A DNA stretch of 64,000 bases, taken from positions 7,502,065 to 7,566,064 of the forward strand of contig CM024171.1 of NCBI GenBank assembly GCA_013433145.1. Reading direction: 5' to 3'. A model generated the notes under the pieces. That model ran no database searches and was not told the DNA's origin. It worked only from the letters and a program-made list of their open reading frames with translations. The DNA is from Ascaris suum (Eukaryota; Nematoda; Chromadorea; Rhabditida; Ascarididae). Below, piece after piece: positions 41,103 through 54,100 of this stretch; within the stretch, counting starts at the first letter, position 1, and every line of letters begins with the position of its first letter. Made by a program: the position numbers and the translations under genes.

Positions 41103-43551
41103 CGATCGTGGTTTACTGATCGACTTAATCCGAGTTGCTAGACAAATGAACATCCGAAAAAATTCAACTTGGAAGTGGCACATTACCAGTTGCAACTCGC
41201 CAACACAAAAGCGACCGTGATGAAATTGCTAAGTGTAGTGTACATTGTGCACTGCGCTATGCTTTAATTGCCAGTATGGCTTTAAATGATTTTATTCTTT
41301 GCAGTTTAATAGCAACACTTTTTTGCTCGTTTACTTGAAGTGGCCGATAAAAGTAAGAGCTTGAAAGCTATAAATTTATCTGTGCAGCTTGCTAGATAGG
41401 CAATCGGAGACAGCTCATAAATGAACTTTCCTGCCTGAAAGACTCAACAACTGGTCATTTTCACATGAGAGTGCGCTTTGAGGTTATTTATCAGTTTCTT
41501 TGTTTTTTTTCTTGATATGATGGCGATCGACTGGCCCACGGCGCTGAGATACAAACCTACAGCTCCTGGCATCATACCGATCACTTGTTATGTTGTATAG
41601 CCGCGCGCGCTTGCAGAGCTCATTACGATCCCATCGCACTTGTGGCATATGTGGTGTCTATCTGTCTGTTCAGTTTCAGTTGAGCATCTCCGGAGCTGCA
41701 GCTATGAAAACCCACAGGCTAAAAATGCACTCAAAAGTTTATAGTCGATTGAGGTGGAATAATAAAAATGTATCGCAGCTTTCACTTCGACGATTATGCG
41801 TATACGATAGCCATTTATAAAGGTGTTAATACATCTTATTTGATGATTCATGAAACGGAATGGTGTGCTTTGTTTGATTTTTCTTGTTGAAAGACTGCTG
41901 GAAGCAATTTACTATACGGTAATAAACCAGGTACAACCAAAGAAGGCCGTTCAGATTGGCGACTATGAAGGTCGATCTGTAATAGAATCGACGAAGAATT
42001 GACATGTACCATGCCACATTGATAATGCAATTGTGAGACGTTAGCATTGGAAAGTGAGTATTCTTGAGCAGATGGAATCAATCGTCACAGATATATGGTG
42101 CATATATCGCATGTATTATTATTGATGATAGAAGAATGGAGTTTAACTACGGCAGCTAATATTCTTTCGTTAAAGATAAACAAATAGCGCACTACGGCCT
42201 CATAGATTCCACAGATACGTAGCAGAATATTGAGGAAAGTTAGTACGATTTATTGGTCGTTTTGTGAAGAAGGATAGAGGAAACGCTGAAGGATACCAAA
42301 TAAGACGCACTTTTATCATTGCTATCAGTGCAGGAAATACAATTACTGCATTTTAGTAGCAAATGGCTGCTATCTCATTTGAGAGCAAATATCAGATATG
42401 CCACATCCGTGCCTAAACAGGTTCTGAAAGGCGGTGGCGCAAAGGGTTCGACGAGTTCCCGGGCTTGTTTTTTCTCTTTCTTTTATGGATTATCTGTTTG
42501 CCTACAAAAAGGATTGCATTCGCGCGAAGAGCCACTACCAAGTTAGTGGCTCGTATAGGATCGGTGCTAGGCCAGCCGTGCAGTTGAGCCAAGTTGTGAA
42601 CAGTTTGATGACAGAGAACTTCCCACTGCTTCGTTGAATCACTCCCAGAAAGTACTGACTCCAAGCAAAATCCTCCAAAACACTAGTGCCCATATATTTG
42701 AGGGAAGCCCTCTTGTTTTGGGAAATATGGAGCTCATGGACTGCTCTTTGAGCTTACACAGTATTTATGACCGCAGCAATCATGACAACTTGCTCCATCT
42801 TTTGCTAATGCTGCATCCTCGGAAATATTGACGTGCATATTAAAGTTGACGTGTGTTATTTCGGGAAAGGACTTTCATCGTTCAGCGTTCGCTCATCGGG
42901 TTCTTGATCCGATGAGGATGAGGGCATTATCGAACGGCTGAGTTCGCTTTCATCGCACAAGTTCCTTAAAAATAACGTCAAATTATTAACAAGTGCTGCC
43001 AAGTGTTCGGTAGAAAACGGATCAACAAACGCTGAGGCAAGGAAACCTGTCAGGGGAACAACTCGTCTGTCGCATCTAATTATCTGTGAGTTGCATTACT
43101 TCAAGGGTTTCGGTCATACGAGACAAAAACCGAGCAGCAGCCGTACCTGTCCGTTAACATTCTCCTGTCCGACTGATGTACGGAAATCACATTTTAGCCA
43201 CAGTTAATTAGATGCTTCTTTTTTTGCATTATCGGTGAATGTTTATTTGACGTTATGGAAGATGTTTCACCAGTTCGGTACAAAACGACGGCCTACCGTA
43301 GTATTTACGGCAAACGTAAAATAATGAGCGTGTACACCTTCGAGTTGGATTACTTCATCTATATCCTATGCTGATGGAGAAGGAATAAAAATGAAACAAA
43401 ATCCCAAAAAGATAACCTGAGAGGTCGTAATTGTCCATCCGAACTTCCGGAGGCTTTGTTGCTAGGAGGTGATGAGTTGCTAGAGGAAATACAAGGCGTT
43501 GTATCACTATTAATTGGTTTTAGTCTAAAGTCTTTTAGGCACTTAGATAAG
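41103..43551. other. No supported gene; one zinc-finger-like frame
   Basis: The plus frame 41590-41820 holds HRTCGICGVYLS and, 20 residues after the second Cys, HRLKMH. The Cys pair and His pair resemble a C2H2 finger, but the spacing is too long for the usual 12. Several overlapping frames at 41826-42664 on both strands are equally open and cannot be ranked. Confidence 0.3.
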
Positions 43552-43737
43552 TGAAGTTTGTGCTAAGAATTAGAAATTGGCAATGCAAAGTCCATCCAGT
43601 GCAAGTTTTTTACAAAGAGTCGCATGAAGAATTGAAGATAGTGAATGAAATTAGTGCAGCAAATTGTTGTTTCATGGATTTCTTCCTGGAAACGAAGGAG
43701 TGGAGATTATTCAGCAATAAGGACTGGATGTATATGG
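43552..43737 (+). CDS. Possible coding exon, unidentified
   Basis: The stretch is phase 1 at both ends and ends at a good donor, G|GTACGT. It reads FVLRIRNWQCKVHPVQ, FYKESHEELKIVNEIS and LETKEWRLFSNKDWMYM. The acceptor (GATAAG) is poor. It might be a 5' exon of the gene at 45514-49921. Confidence 0.3.
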
Positions 43738-45513
43738 GTACGTAGGGACTGAAGACCGCAAAAACGTCAGATCTCATTCAGAAACGTAATATTCACTGTG
43801 GAAGGAGCGGGTGGGAGGGGAAATGGCAGAAAAACTACCGTAGTATTCTTTTAGAAAATGGTTTTCCTCCGCTAACTGCTTCACTTCCTATTAAAATATT
43901 ATATATAAGTCCGTTTTTGGTTCGTTTCAGTAGTTCGTCTTTGATATGATGAACGCCAAAATATTCTCGAAGGGAAATATTTTTTATCGGTACCCAAATG
44001 GGGTAAAATAAATACTTTCGCAGTATGCGTTCGGGTACGTAGATATAAATTTGGAATGTTGGTGGTAGATTATTATCACGTTTAAGTCAAGAGGGAACTG
44101 AATTTAATGGCATTGAAAAGCTTTGAGCAAATGGGAAAATCGTTCAGACGAAAAGTGCTGTTGCGTTTGCTGCAATGAACGGCGATTTTATCGACTCCCG
44201 ATAGAAGTGAGTTGAAGGCGCTATCAAAAGACTTTGCAAAATTTCACGTCCCACTCATGCTCACTTTTATGCTGAAATCTCCCTTCGAGCACCAAATACA
44301 TAAATCTCTATTGAATGCTATGAAAAATAACTAAATAAAGTCAAGTGATGTTGTTCACTGCGCAAATGCTGCAGTTGCCACAGAAATATGCAAATTTTTG
44401 TTTTATTAGGAACTCCGTCACTATTCTGGTAACATAATGTGAGTGCAGAATCCAGGTCATAGAATATCTCATAGTAGCTATTTTCTATGTCCGCCGTCCC
44501 ACACGAAAGACCATTTCCTGCTCCTATAGTATTTCGTTTCCGATTCGCTTAGTGCTAGAACGAAAATCTTTTGCTTCGATCAGTGGACACATCGGCTTAG
44601 TGGAAGAGAACTGATGCTGGAAGGGAGTGAACGGCGACTGAAGCAAATATTAAAGTCTGCAGAAAGCATTTGCGATATGTTCAGTGGACTCACATCTTTA
44701 TTGTTTTTGCATCGTTGACGTTGCATTTTTGTAGGTTCATATTTTTGCGCTTACGTACTTGTAATATATACACAGCGAGTATTGCAGCAATGGCTGTTGT
44801 CACGAAGAGGGGCGTCGCGATTAACTAAAATTATGCATCTCTATAAAGTTATGCAAATGTATGCAAAGTGACAGCATCAGACGGAAAGTCTCTTTATTTG
44901 ATTCTTAGGTGAATTGCTGTGGTCTTACTCAGCGATCTTCATAAACGGAAAATTTCTCCACTTTTAAGCAAAATGGCGTATATGCTTTCGAATCGAGTTA
45001 GGGAGGTATTTCCTGGATTCTTAATACCTACAAAACGTAGGTTCCTCGGCAGTACTCCTTAAGAATTCATATTCTCGAATGCTCTTTGTCCTAAGTCCTC
45101 CATATTTTCAAGCGGAGTCGGCCAGCCGGTCTCAATTCACTAACTGTGAGACATTCAGAAAGAATCTTTTAGAACACTCAAGGAATTAATACGAGTTCGA
45201 GCGTAACATCCTCGTAGCAGCTACATTTGGCGAATATCGGTTTCTTCGTATTTTCCTCTCATTATTGAAAACTGAGCGCTATATTTTCGAAGTTTACATA
45301 TTTCATTGAAAAATGCTTAAGAGAATGATTCTAGATGGGTGAGAGATGGTGTCGACTGTCGCCAACCAATCGGATCTCTCAACAGACAATTTACCTGCAT
45401 TAATCAATAAAAGCTTTATAAGAAGATCCGTGTTGTTTGAATATATGAACTCCGTCTAAACATGAGCATTCGTTCGTGACTGTCATCAGTATTAACTATG
45501 AGCAATCTAGTAG
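43738..45513. other. No supported gene
   Basis: AT-rich sequence with no open frame flanked by convincing splice sites. Confidence 0.4.
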
Positions 45514-48500
45514 ATGGGAATTCGACGAAAAGCATATGCTTACAACAGTGCACACTATGAACGTGAAACAGCGCTTCCTTATGCAACAACTCGTCTCAGT
45601 TGCTGTCTGTTCGTTGATGTGACTGCCGCTTCGTTTAAAATGCATTCTCTGCAATCAGCACCAACAGATCCCACTATATTACAGCACAGAAATGTGTTAT
45701 TAAGAAAAGGGGTACGTTTTGCGTCTTAAATAAGACAGAAATGTGCTGAAGCAACGCACTTTCTTCGATGTGTTCAACGTCTGGCAATAACATCACATCC
45801 AGAAGCCAAGTTTTAGAGACCGTTCAGAATTTTAGCATAATTCGGCCAAATTTTTCAGAAGACTGCTACTTTTGCAGAATTCTCACCTAGAAAACCCTTT
45901 CAAGTGAAACTCTGAATTGCCGGATGGAATCCAGAAAAGAAGTACCCATTGATGACAACTTTCGTGTTACCACTTAAACTAGGAAGTTATAAAATAGGTG
46001 CGCGGACTTGCTAGGTATGAAAATGTGAGTTTCAAATGGAACGCGTTATCCCACTAAAAGGCCTCCTTGTCAAAGTTGAAGACAGACATGTTAATTTAAC
46101 TCGCTACTGCTGGCACCAGCAGGAAGAAGAGTAGGTAGCATTCTTTTGCTCTAGTGCTGTTGGTGATGTTGTCTGAGCACATTTATGCACTTATGTGCAT
46201 GCCTATACACAGGTATGACGCTGCCAGTAACGCAGTTAAGGTGCTTTTCTGCAAAATTTAGCACCGTTCTCGCAGATTCCCCAGACTTTTAGGTACTTCA
46301 CAGGTTAACGGGCAACTGTCCACGCAATATGGACAGTCGACTCAGTACCCCACTGAGCACTGAGATGAAATCGCCACCAGATCTGGCCGAAAACGTTCTA
46401 GAACTCGAAAAAAAGGTATTTTCGAAAAAATTTGCTATCGTTTTCAACGACTCTCAGACCGACCGACCACGAACCAGTCCCCCTCGGTTGTTTTCATGCA
46501 ATCGCAGTGGTACCCGCTTCGCTAATTTCATTTCTATACCAAGCACCACCACATGAGAAGAAACGACTTAATGGAGGTGTACTTACCTCGTAAAGGAATG
46601 GATGAGGTCATAAGGCCAAGTATCAACATCTCCCTCCTGACAGCTGTTTTTTGGAAGTTGTTATCGGCTATGTATCCCATCAATTCGATCGTTACTTACC
46701 AAAAAGCACGTTTCGTTGACGGCTGTTCTATCCAACAGCACTTTTTCCTGATAGGTGGGAAGGTGAGGGGAGGGAAGGACGAGGAGAGAAGTAGAAGACA
46801 GGCTTTTATCTGCAGTAAGCGAATTCAGGACATGAATTATTGCACAATCTAGCCGCAAGTGATGTATGGGAGTGGTACTTGCAAAGAAATGACCGACAGC
46901 CGGTTCCTCAGGATTAAAAAGAAAATCTGAGCGTGATTTTCCTCAAAGAGTTTAGTCCGTCAGATCTTCGTCAATCTTCTGCTGGCATATTCACACAAGT
47001 TGCGGACTGTTTAAAAGTCCTTGTGGAAATCGGAAGGGCTCAAAAGTCGGAATTTCTTGACAGCCCTATCGTCAGACGGATTCGCAAGAGGGCATACGCA
47101 CGTAAGCGCATTTAGAAACATACGGAACGTTTTGCATAGAACGTCCGAACGACTCCGATCCTCAGTATGTCCCCAACACAATGTTACAGACAGTATGTGA
47201 AAAGCGATTTGAAAACGCATACAGTACATTATTCAGCAACCCCCTACCTCAGTGGAATTGCCATCGATAATTTCTATAGGAGATGTTGTCGAATCGAGTC
47301 CATAATCTGCAGTTTACAGTATCACTACCGTATAACTCATCAAAGAGACGAAACGTCATCAGTGATGAAATGCAAATTTTTGGATTCATCGAAGATGTTG
47401 CAGATTTTTTACTGATAAAAGTGGGAACTTATGCAACGAACATCCGCATATTAAATTAATATATTTTCGTTCACTTCGTTGTTTATTTTGGTAGAACGAC
47501 GGATGTGTTACTTGCTCATATTAGATATAAACCTGAGTGAAGTTTAGAATTTGGCGCTTGTGAGACACATCACCGCGATGAACGCAAATTTAACAGCCAA
47601 AAGAGGAAGCATCAATTTTCACTGGTCACAACCCGTGATATAACACCTACCACAAAACAAGATTGAGGATATTTGAGTTCGAGAGGGTCTTGAGTCGAGA
47701 ATGCGCCCCAATTTCAGAAATTTTTGAGATGGGAAGTTGCAAGAAATTTTTGAGAGAGAGACGCTGATGTGGTGTGAAAGAAATGAATAACTCAGCAGAA
47801 CCTAACGAGTCCGCTTTGAATCGTTCTTTCATTACGAACATTAAAATAAAAATATCTACCGATGTATGCTCCGAAGGAGCTGCTTGGTTGAATTAGGTGA
47901 AAGCCCGTTTTAAAATATTTTAAGGCTGCAAGGTCTTATTTGCATACGCTTGAAAGAACTTTCCTTTTGAGAAATGACGAAGTACATTCACGAGAGAAGG
48001 TCACAATTCAGAGCGATGTAGATGCTATCATGGGTGATTGTATTCTCACTTGGATAACATAAATTTGCCTATTACGGCTTTTCGAACTATAGCGCCTTGG
48101 ACCATCACGTTGAACTTGCGAGCATATTAAGGTACACAAGGATACAAAGGAAGGGAATGAGCTTGGACTTGAATTCTGCTCCCACTGCTTACTGACAGCC
48201 ACTGAAGAAAAAGAAGATAATCCTTAAGGGATGCTCATTGTGACATCACAGACTCAAATCTGCCATTTTTTGAAGGATCAACTGCACCAGCAAGTTTTTA
48301 TGATTATAAGACGTATTTAGCATTCCGTAAAAAGTGTCACTGAAGCGGTTGGATGAATGGAGTTCCAAGTATCCTCGATTTGAAGGGTAAATGACCGTTA
48401 GTGGACGATCGAAAATTCAGTCGATGATAATTGGAGAAGAACTTTACTTGACGTTACAACTTCATAAGCGGTAGTGAGACCACCGTGAACAGGTAAGAAA

Positions 48501-49921
48501 TGGTTTCTTGGTTAAAGAAATGAAGTAAATAAGAGTTGGAGCATCACTCGGTAAACGACAAAAGGGGTTACGCTCGGGAAACCTTACATAACATGACGAG
48601 TGAGAGAAGAACCTGAGTAGACCACTCCATCAAGCAATATGCAAATTGCTGAAACTGCCAGTACTCGACGAGCACTCGCTCTCATAGCGGTAAAGCTTGT
48701 TCCCACCGACCACGAAACCCACTAGTAATAACAATGGGCTTCACTGCGGTCACTCCCACAAAAATAATTTAGAAATTAGCAAATGAGAAAACACGCGAAA
48801 TGTGTCGCACAATACGCATTTCTTGCTAATTCTTTCAACTGTGATTGGCCGACAGGGTGCATAGTTCACATACAAATAATGAAAGGCTTTTCAGTTTCAA
48901 TTCTTCAATTGTTATGGACCGTTCGGAGTAATATGGCTATAATTATTTGTGTAATGTATGTGATTTTCTTGTTTATAATATCTCATTTTCGTACATTTCC
49001 CCTCATACATTCTCTTTATTTTCGAAGACAAAGCGATGTTACTGTTGTTAAGAAATAGTGAGCTGCAAGAGATGCTCACGACTTATTCAAAAATGGCACT
49101 CTGCGTCGGCCTACTTGTGGAAAGCAGCCAGTGGAATGCTTACATCTTTGTGTAGTACGAGGCGATCGCCGGAGGGAAGGTGTTTTTTCCAGCTCGGTGC
49201 TGCTGGCAGAATGTTTGTTTCAGGACACGTCTGTACGGACGATGTGTACTGGTGATTTTGGTTTCAGTGCAAAGTACCATATTGACAATGTGGAGGCCGT
49301 GGCTGTTATTCAGGGATCTTAAAAGCGTCCTGTCTGTTTTTTCCTCCTAGGCAAGGGGCTCGTCTTTGATTTCGTGGTCGTGACTGATTCCGCTTCCATC
49401 CTTTGTGCCACGGAAAGGTGAGTTTTTGCTTAGAGTATCCAGTAGTCAGTAAGCAGTTTTTCAGGAGGGGAAAGGGGACTGCTTCCCTTCGTCAGGCGCT
49501 GGGAGCGCGGCGTGCTGGCCGAAATATGAAATAGGAGGAATCTGTAACCCCGCAGCGTACGTTTTACACTTTTACTGTACCTTAATAAGTGCAGTAGGGG
49601 AGTGTGGGAGCAGAGATTGAAGCAATTATAGGGCATATTAAGAATGCTTAATCAGTTCGGCCTCTTATGTTGCCTTCTGCAAAGGTGTATCTATTATTCA
49701 TCACAAAAACCAAAAGTCTTCGGCGGTCTTCGTTCATTCCCCTCAACGGTCTTCTTAGCCACATTTGGATATTGCTGTTACGGGAACTAATTTTTCAGTT
49801 CTTCTCACCATCTCTCTGCCTCCGTTCGAATCGAAAACGTCATGTTCGCTTTGATAGGATAGCAAATTGTGCGAAGCATACGGCTGTATTCAGCGTTTAT
49901 GAAGGAACTGTGTTGTCATAA
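45514..49921 (+). CDS. Unidentified multi-exon gene with a well-supported 3' end
   Basis: The 3' end is firm: exons ..49251, 49351..49417, 49656..49684 and 49863..49921 (TAA) chain phases 1-2-1 with sites G|GTGATT, TTCCTCCTAG, AG|GTGAGT and AATCAG. They encode a CVVRGDRRREGVFSSS stretch, then FDFVVVTDSASILCATE and HTAVFSVYEGTVLS-stop. Upstream exon-like stretches: 45514..45711 (donor GTACGT), 46304..46415 (PPDLAENVLELEKK), about 46932..47101 (FSPSDLRQSSAGIFTQ, VEIGRAQKSEFLDSP), 47116..47192 (ERPNDSDPQYVPNTM, donor GTATGT), 47280..47420 (EMLSNRVHNLQFT, EMQIFGFIEDVADFL) and 48093..48131. Some joins between these are missing or out of phase, so this may be two genes. No domain is recognised; the extreme C-terminus reads like a small beta-rich domain. 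Confidence 0.45.
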
Positions 49922-51158
49922 ATTATTCCGAGCAGGTCCATCAAACAAAGTCGATTCAGCTACGCTTTCGCACGTTTACGCTCATTGAGATGGAGGGTAG
50001 GGGGAGAAGGGAGGAAAAAGGAGGAGAAGGAAACAACCCGGTTTTTTGATCACGAGTATTTCGAGTAGATTTCCGGTGGAGTTCCCACCGCTGGATGTAG
50101 TATCAGTGCAATTGAGCTTTTGTTTCAATGCGTCCGGTTGATGTAGGTTTTCCTGTTCCACGTATTTCTATTCTGAAGCGTTTTTTGTGCAGGAATTATT
50201 TGTGAGCAACAGTAGGTGGGCAATACACTCGCATAAAGCGAAGCGTTGTTTCGTTAAAACACAGTTCCGTGAAACGTCCCTAACGAGCTGAATTGTGTAC
50301 AGTTATCTGCAGTTCCATAAAATCCTATACTTATTTCTCAGCAGGAATAGCGAGGGTCGCTCTGTTCGTTTTCTGTTTTGTGCACAAATGGGATTAAGAC
50401 TGCTTAGCTCCGGACGCTGAGGAGTTCAGAAGCGACTGCTTTGTGAGACAGGATATAAAGGAACTGAAGTGATCTCATAAAGGGTCCTCCCCATTCCCGG
50501 CATCCTGCATAATGTGAAACAGTCAGTTGCTCTCTCCTTCAAGCTTGCTCTCTATCTACCGCGCTTTACACTTTCCCGTGTTTTGTCGGATGAACTTGAA
50601 TGCGCAATGTCAGAACGTCTTGTCCTTGTAGTAGACCCAATGTGACGAGTTTCGCCGAAGAGTAAAGGATGGGATTGGACCGTGTTAGGTGGAGAGCGTC
50701 TGGGTGGAATGCGGCCACAATGGGAAGTTGAGGAGAAACAAGTGGGTTGTGGACAAAGCAGGAGGGCATTATTGCAGGCCACGGAGAGTAGGAGGAGAAA
50801 GAGAGGGCTGAGGGACCGATCACGACGATGCAAGAAAATGGGCAGCGCAGGTGCAGGTGCCCCGCAGTGCAGGTTCTCCGCAGTACTACCCGCGCCGTAG
50901 TGGCCAAAGACGCTTGTGAAAGAAAATTAGTCTTTTCAGGCCTTGTGGAAGACATTTTTGCCATTGTTATTACTGCAAACCTAGAAGTTGTAGACTTCCT
51001 ATATTGCACATCATTTGTTGATGCAACATACGTTTAATGTGCAATTTCCAATTCGCATTCGCTGCAGTATAAATAAGGAGAGTGCATGCCCTCGTATCGC
51101 AGTGCTGGCTTTCCTCCCCAACTTTGCGATAACGACAGCTGATGCAGTACTGCTGCAG
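49922..51158. other. Intergenic or 5' region of the SEL1-repeat gene
   Basis: Opposed frames at 50566-51009 (-) and 50682-50900 (+) are long but low-complexity (Arg/Gly/Ser) and carry no clear splice sites. They look like a GA-rich repeat read on both strands. Confidence 0.35.
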
Positions 51159-54100
51159 AGCGAAGGGAATGCGATCAATAAGGAGATTCCCGTCGATGAA
51201 ACTGTTGGCTGTGAGGATGGGAATTCGTCGAAAAATCAGGCAGTTGCTTCTTTTCGGTGGATCGTTTCTGGGAGCGAACTATAGCCTTGTAGAAAAATTT
51301 ATGGCGCTCATTGTTTCACTTTCAGCTCCGTCTGCCCTAGTCCCGCACAACTTCGCGTTCTTCGCCATCGTACACTTCGTAACAATTTGCCGAACCTTCA
51401 GATGCAAAATTTACCTTTGTACGTATCTAATACTCAGGTGAGAGATGAACGCACATCGGCTTGTGGTTTCGAATGTGTGGAAAGGGTTGAAGTTGGTGCC
51501 ACCAACGTTGACTGTACATGCGACACCCTCGACCGAATATGAAGGAGAGGAATATAAACGCAGGTTGATTTATCCAGTCCTCTTTGTCGCATTTTCGATG
51601 CGCCGCATAATTTGTGGCGCAATCGCTCTCGCAGAACAACAAACCTTTTGTTGTAATAAAGTGATGTTTTGTTTCGTTTTGTCTTTAAGAAAGCATTGCG
51701 CATTGAAGTCAGCGAGCGCGAATCGTCGTTTATATAGAAGCTCTGTAGGGGAAAATCATTTAGACGGATGGTCCTTGCAGGGTGGATATTTGCGCCGTGA
51801 ACGAAAGCTCCGGTGATCGGATTGGGCTACGTCATAATAAAATCTGTTAAGGGGATACTTGAAATATGGTCGGTGGTTTGTTTATGTTTGTCAACTCATT
51901 GATTTTCGTGCAAGCTGCGACTCTCCCTTTCACTTTTGAAAGTGCACACAGTATTTTGCACTCTGATCGTTCGTTTTTATGAGTGGATATATCGGGAAGT
52001 GATTAATGCCGGTTGCGCCGGATTGAAGAAACTCGGGAATGAGTGTCTCTGAGGTCGCTTCTTGGAAGCTATTTTACAACGTATTTCAGAAGCGCTAATT
52101 TGGAGTTATGTGGTGCGCCCCTTTATATCAGTCCTCTGGCAAACACAGACGTCAGCGCACTATCGAGTGGGTTTGGCTATAACGGATTCGGATCGGGTTC
52201 GATTTGTGCATTTTACGAAGGACCAAGTACACGGCGATTGGACGTCTATCCTTTGAAGATAAATTTAAATGGACTTGCTCCTCAAAAGTCAACAGGAGAA
52301 GCGGTAGTACATGTGCGGAAGCTACGGACAGCCGATGTAGGTGTACAGACAGAAGTGCTCAGAAATGAGATGAAGAAACCACTCGCTGATGAACTTTCCG
52401 ACATGATCGACAAATTCAGGTTCGTTTTTGCACGGTTGTTCTGTGTTTGTAATTGGAAACAAGCTGCTGTGGGCACTTGACTGCTTTTCCTGTATGGTCT
52501 TAGCGAGCCACTTAAGTAGCAGTGCTATTTTTGACCCTGTTCTCTTGCGAGGAAGGGACGATGCGAAGGGGGAAGAGATTTTAATGATAATAACAGCTAG
52601 AAGTGAGCAGCATTGCCATGTTTGAAACTGTTCCGTTGGGCCGGGGGGGGGGGGGGGGAGGATTTTATGTGCAGTTACAACAGTTTGTTCGTTTGGTGCG
52701 TTTAGTTAGTGAATAGCTGGTCAATACGTTTAGTCATCGTTGAAGTAAGGGAGAATGTTACAGTGGCCATAGTGGAGACATTGGAAAAGTCGTTTGATGC
52801 CATCTGTGGTATCTACTCATTACCGCACTTCCGCTCTTCTCTTCTAATCTTTAACCGTACTTCCGATCTTCTGGTAATTTATAAAAGGTGGGAGAAAATT
52901 CTTCTCAGAAAAGAATAGTAGGAAGGAAGAATGTTTCATATTTGCTATATGTTGTTCTTTTTTATCATGATAGGGCATTTTGCAGAGGGTTTGTGGAGAA
53001 CGAAGTGGGTGTGGAAATGGCGGCTGAAGATTTGGGACCAGAGGCAATTAGCAGCTGGATCAGAGCAGCAAATCTTGGTAGTGTTGATGCGATGTATAAT
53101 TTAGCAGTATGCCATTCGAACGGCAGATTCGTTGCCAAAGACCTTCCAAAGGTATAGCATCTTTGGCGCTATATTACTGAATCATTTATGCATTTATTTA
53201 GGATATTCTGAGGGATCTTTTCATAACTGGTGATATAAAGGGCCCATTATTTACTATGACGTCGTGCTCTTACAAAACTATGTATCACCTCAGACATTCG
53301 GTAGTGCTGCTACGCGAAAAATGTTGTTCGGGAGATTCGAAAATCAAAGGTGCTGAAATGATCCTCCGGGAACCTCGACCTTTCTCGAAGGCTGCCGGTG
53401 TTCCAGATCGTGAATTCGAAGGTTTCTGAACATGACAACGAAGGTTTCACTTGAGGTCGTTGATTCTGTAGGATCGCGAAACTCGTAATTCTTATAATCA
53501 GAAGGGGAAGAAGATCTTAAAAAAGACGGGACTAAGTGCAGTGTGGTAAAAGGTGTTATACAGAAGTTCAGTGTTAAGCAGAGGATGATGCGCGCTGCAT
53601 GAACTTCAAATAACACAATACCCAAAACGACTTTCGCCTCCAAAGATCACATCGAAGTGCACATCGGATAGGATATTTCCGGATGTCATTTCGTTGCTAA
53701 AAGTGCGTTTTGAGCAGGAAGGTGGCAGTATGACTTGTAAATTTGTAAATAATGGCTTAGAGTACATTTTGTAGGTGAACAGCCTAGTAAGCGGTAGTGA
53801 CAAGTGCTTGACAGTTTAAATGACCAACTGTAGTTTGGGCAGCGAAAATCATTCGAGGGCCCAAAGATTGCTTCGAATGCCAATATTACTCCATGATCTT
53901 AGCTGCGGATGGCACCTTCCCACTGTCATTTCAACGAGGACACCGTTATTGCTTCCTCCGCATTAGGTCGATGCTTCCTTTTGTCGCGGAAATTTTTCCT
54001 TCCCGATTCCTCCACGTTATCCGCATATCGTTATCGGCATATCGCGCTTCATTTCCCCTGAAAATCTAAAGGTCTTACTTCGTCCTCGGAAAGGAAATTG

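Noticed and set aside
41590..41820. C2H2 zinc finger
   Set aside because: The Cys-Cys and His-His pairs exist, but 20 residues separate them instead of about 12, and the frame lacks splice support; mentioned only as a gap note.
50566..51009. 147-codon minus-strand frame opposite an Arg/Gly-rich plus frame
   Set aside because: Both are open because the underlying sequence is GA-repeat-like. No domain, no splice sites.
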